From Hyposmocoma kahamanoa (taxonomy: Eukaryota > Arthropoda > Insecta > Lepidoptera > Cosmopterigidae): a stretch of 64,000 nucleotides of DNA. Position numbers and translations under genes: made by a program. Numbering within the stretch: position 1 is the stretch's first letter; each line of letters opens with the position of its first letter. The notes under the pieces were generated by a model that searched no databases, had not been told where the DNA came from, and was given only the letters and a program-made list of their open reading frames with translations. Location: positions 7,544,830 through 7,608,829 of the forward strand of contig NW_020654289.1 in assembly GCF_003589595.1 (NCBI RefSeq), read 5' to 3'. Of the stretch, positions 63,922-64,000 are shown piece after piece.

Positions 63922-64000
63922 AATAAAAATTAAACAAAAAATTCAAAACCTAAGAACTCGATATGTTACACTGGTTCTCGTGACGTCACGAAAGCCAGTT

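Overview
This window looks like a repeat-rich intergenic or intronic stretch of a lepidopteran (moth or butterfly) nuclear genome. It is AT-rich, has no dense reading frames, no operon-like spacing and no complete host gene, and is built almost entirely from layers of transposable-element debris. The lineage call rests on the element mix: a mariner relative of the maT type (DD37D), R1-clade non-LTR elements, several tRNA-derived SINE families, insect-type TAACC repeats and LINE tails of kinds common in moths. Species cannot be read from this. Two 10-N gaps (10337-10346 and 42658-42667) show a draft scaffold.

Protein-coding remnants all belong to transposons, with three tentative exceptions. 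(1) A maT transposase (46902-48211) with terminal inverted repeats and a TA duplication, broken by one frameshift. (2) Two R1-clade LINE copies, 8641-9807 (+) and 56032-58899 (-), each with a readable target-site duplication. (3) Tail fragments of jockey-like or RTE-like LINEs at 7120-7728, 16440-16735, 22360-22475, 24313-24490, 25257-25757, 31195-31614, 48639-50139, 62637-62940 and 63390-63700. (4) A Ty3/Gypsy pol fragment (50340-52024) and a gag fragment with a possible primer-binding site (38029-38520). (5) A LINE ORF1-like fragment around the first gap (10190-10745). Candidate host exons are 29293-29513 (-), 40145-40204 (-) and 23821-24057 (+); none was recognised as a known protein.

Non-coding repeats dominate. 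One unclassified roughly 300-bp family, called RepA here, occurs about 25 times in 64 kb in both orientations. Around it lie at least six tRNA-derived SINE groups and about ten families of short inverted-repeat elements (MITEs, lettered D to Q). Several insertions are nested, so relative ages can be read directly: maT sits in a MITE-D copy, MITE-G in a RepA copy, a LINE in a RepA copy, a RepA copy in a MITE-L, and an internal RepA piece in an R1 element.

Layout: 0-8 kb SINEs and MITEs; 8.6-10.7 kb LINE coding debris; 11-24 kb RepA, SINEs and palindromes; 24-33 kb LINE tails, a RepA cluster and the best candidate exon; 33-45 kb MITEs, a gag fragment and a long TG/GC microsatellite; 46-53 kb maT, a LINE-SINE junction and Gypsy pol; 53-64 kb nested RepA/MITE-G, the second R1 copy, MITE-L and LINE tails. 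I found no CRISPR, operon or defence-like system. The most useful observations are the RepA family, MITE-G with its shared micro-ORF, and the flanked candidate exon on the minus strand.
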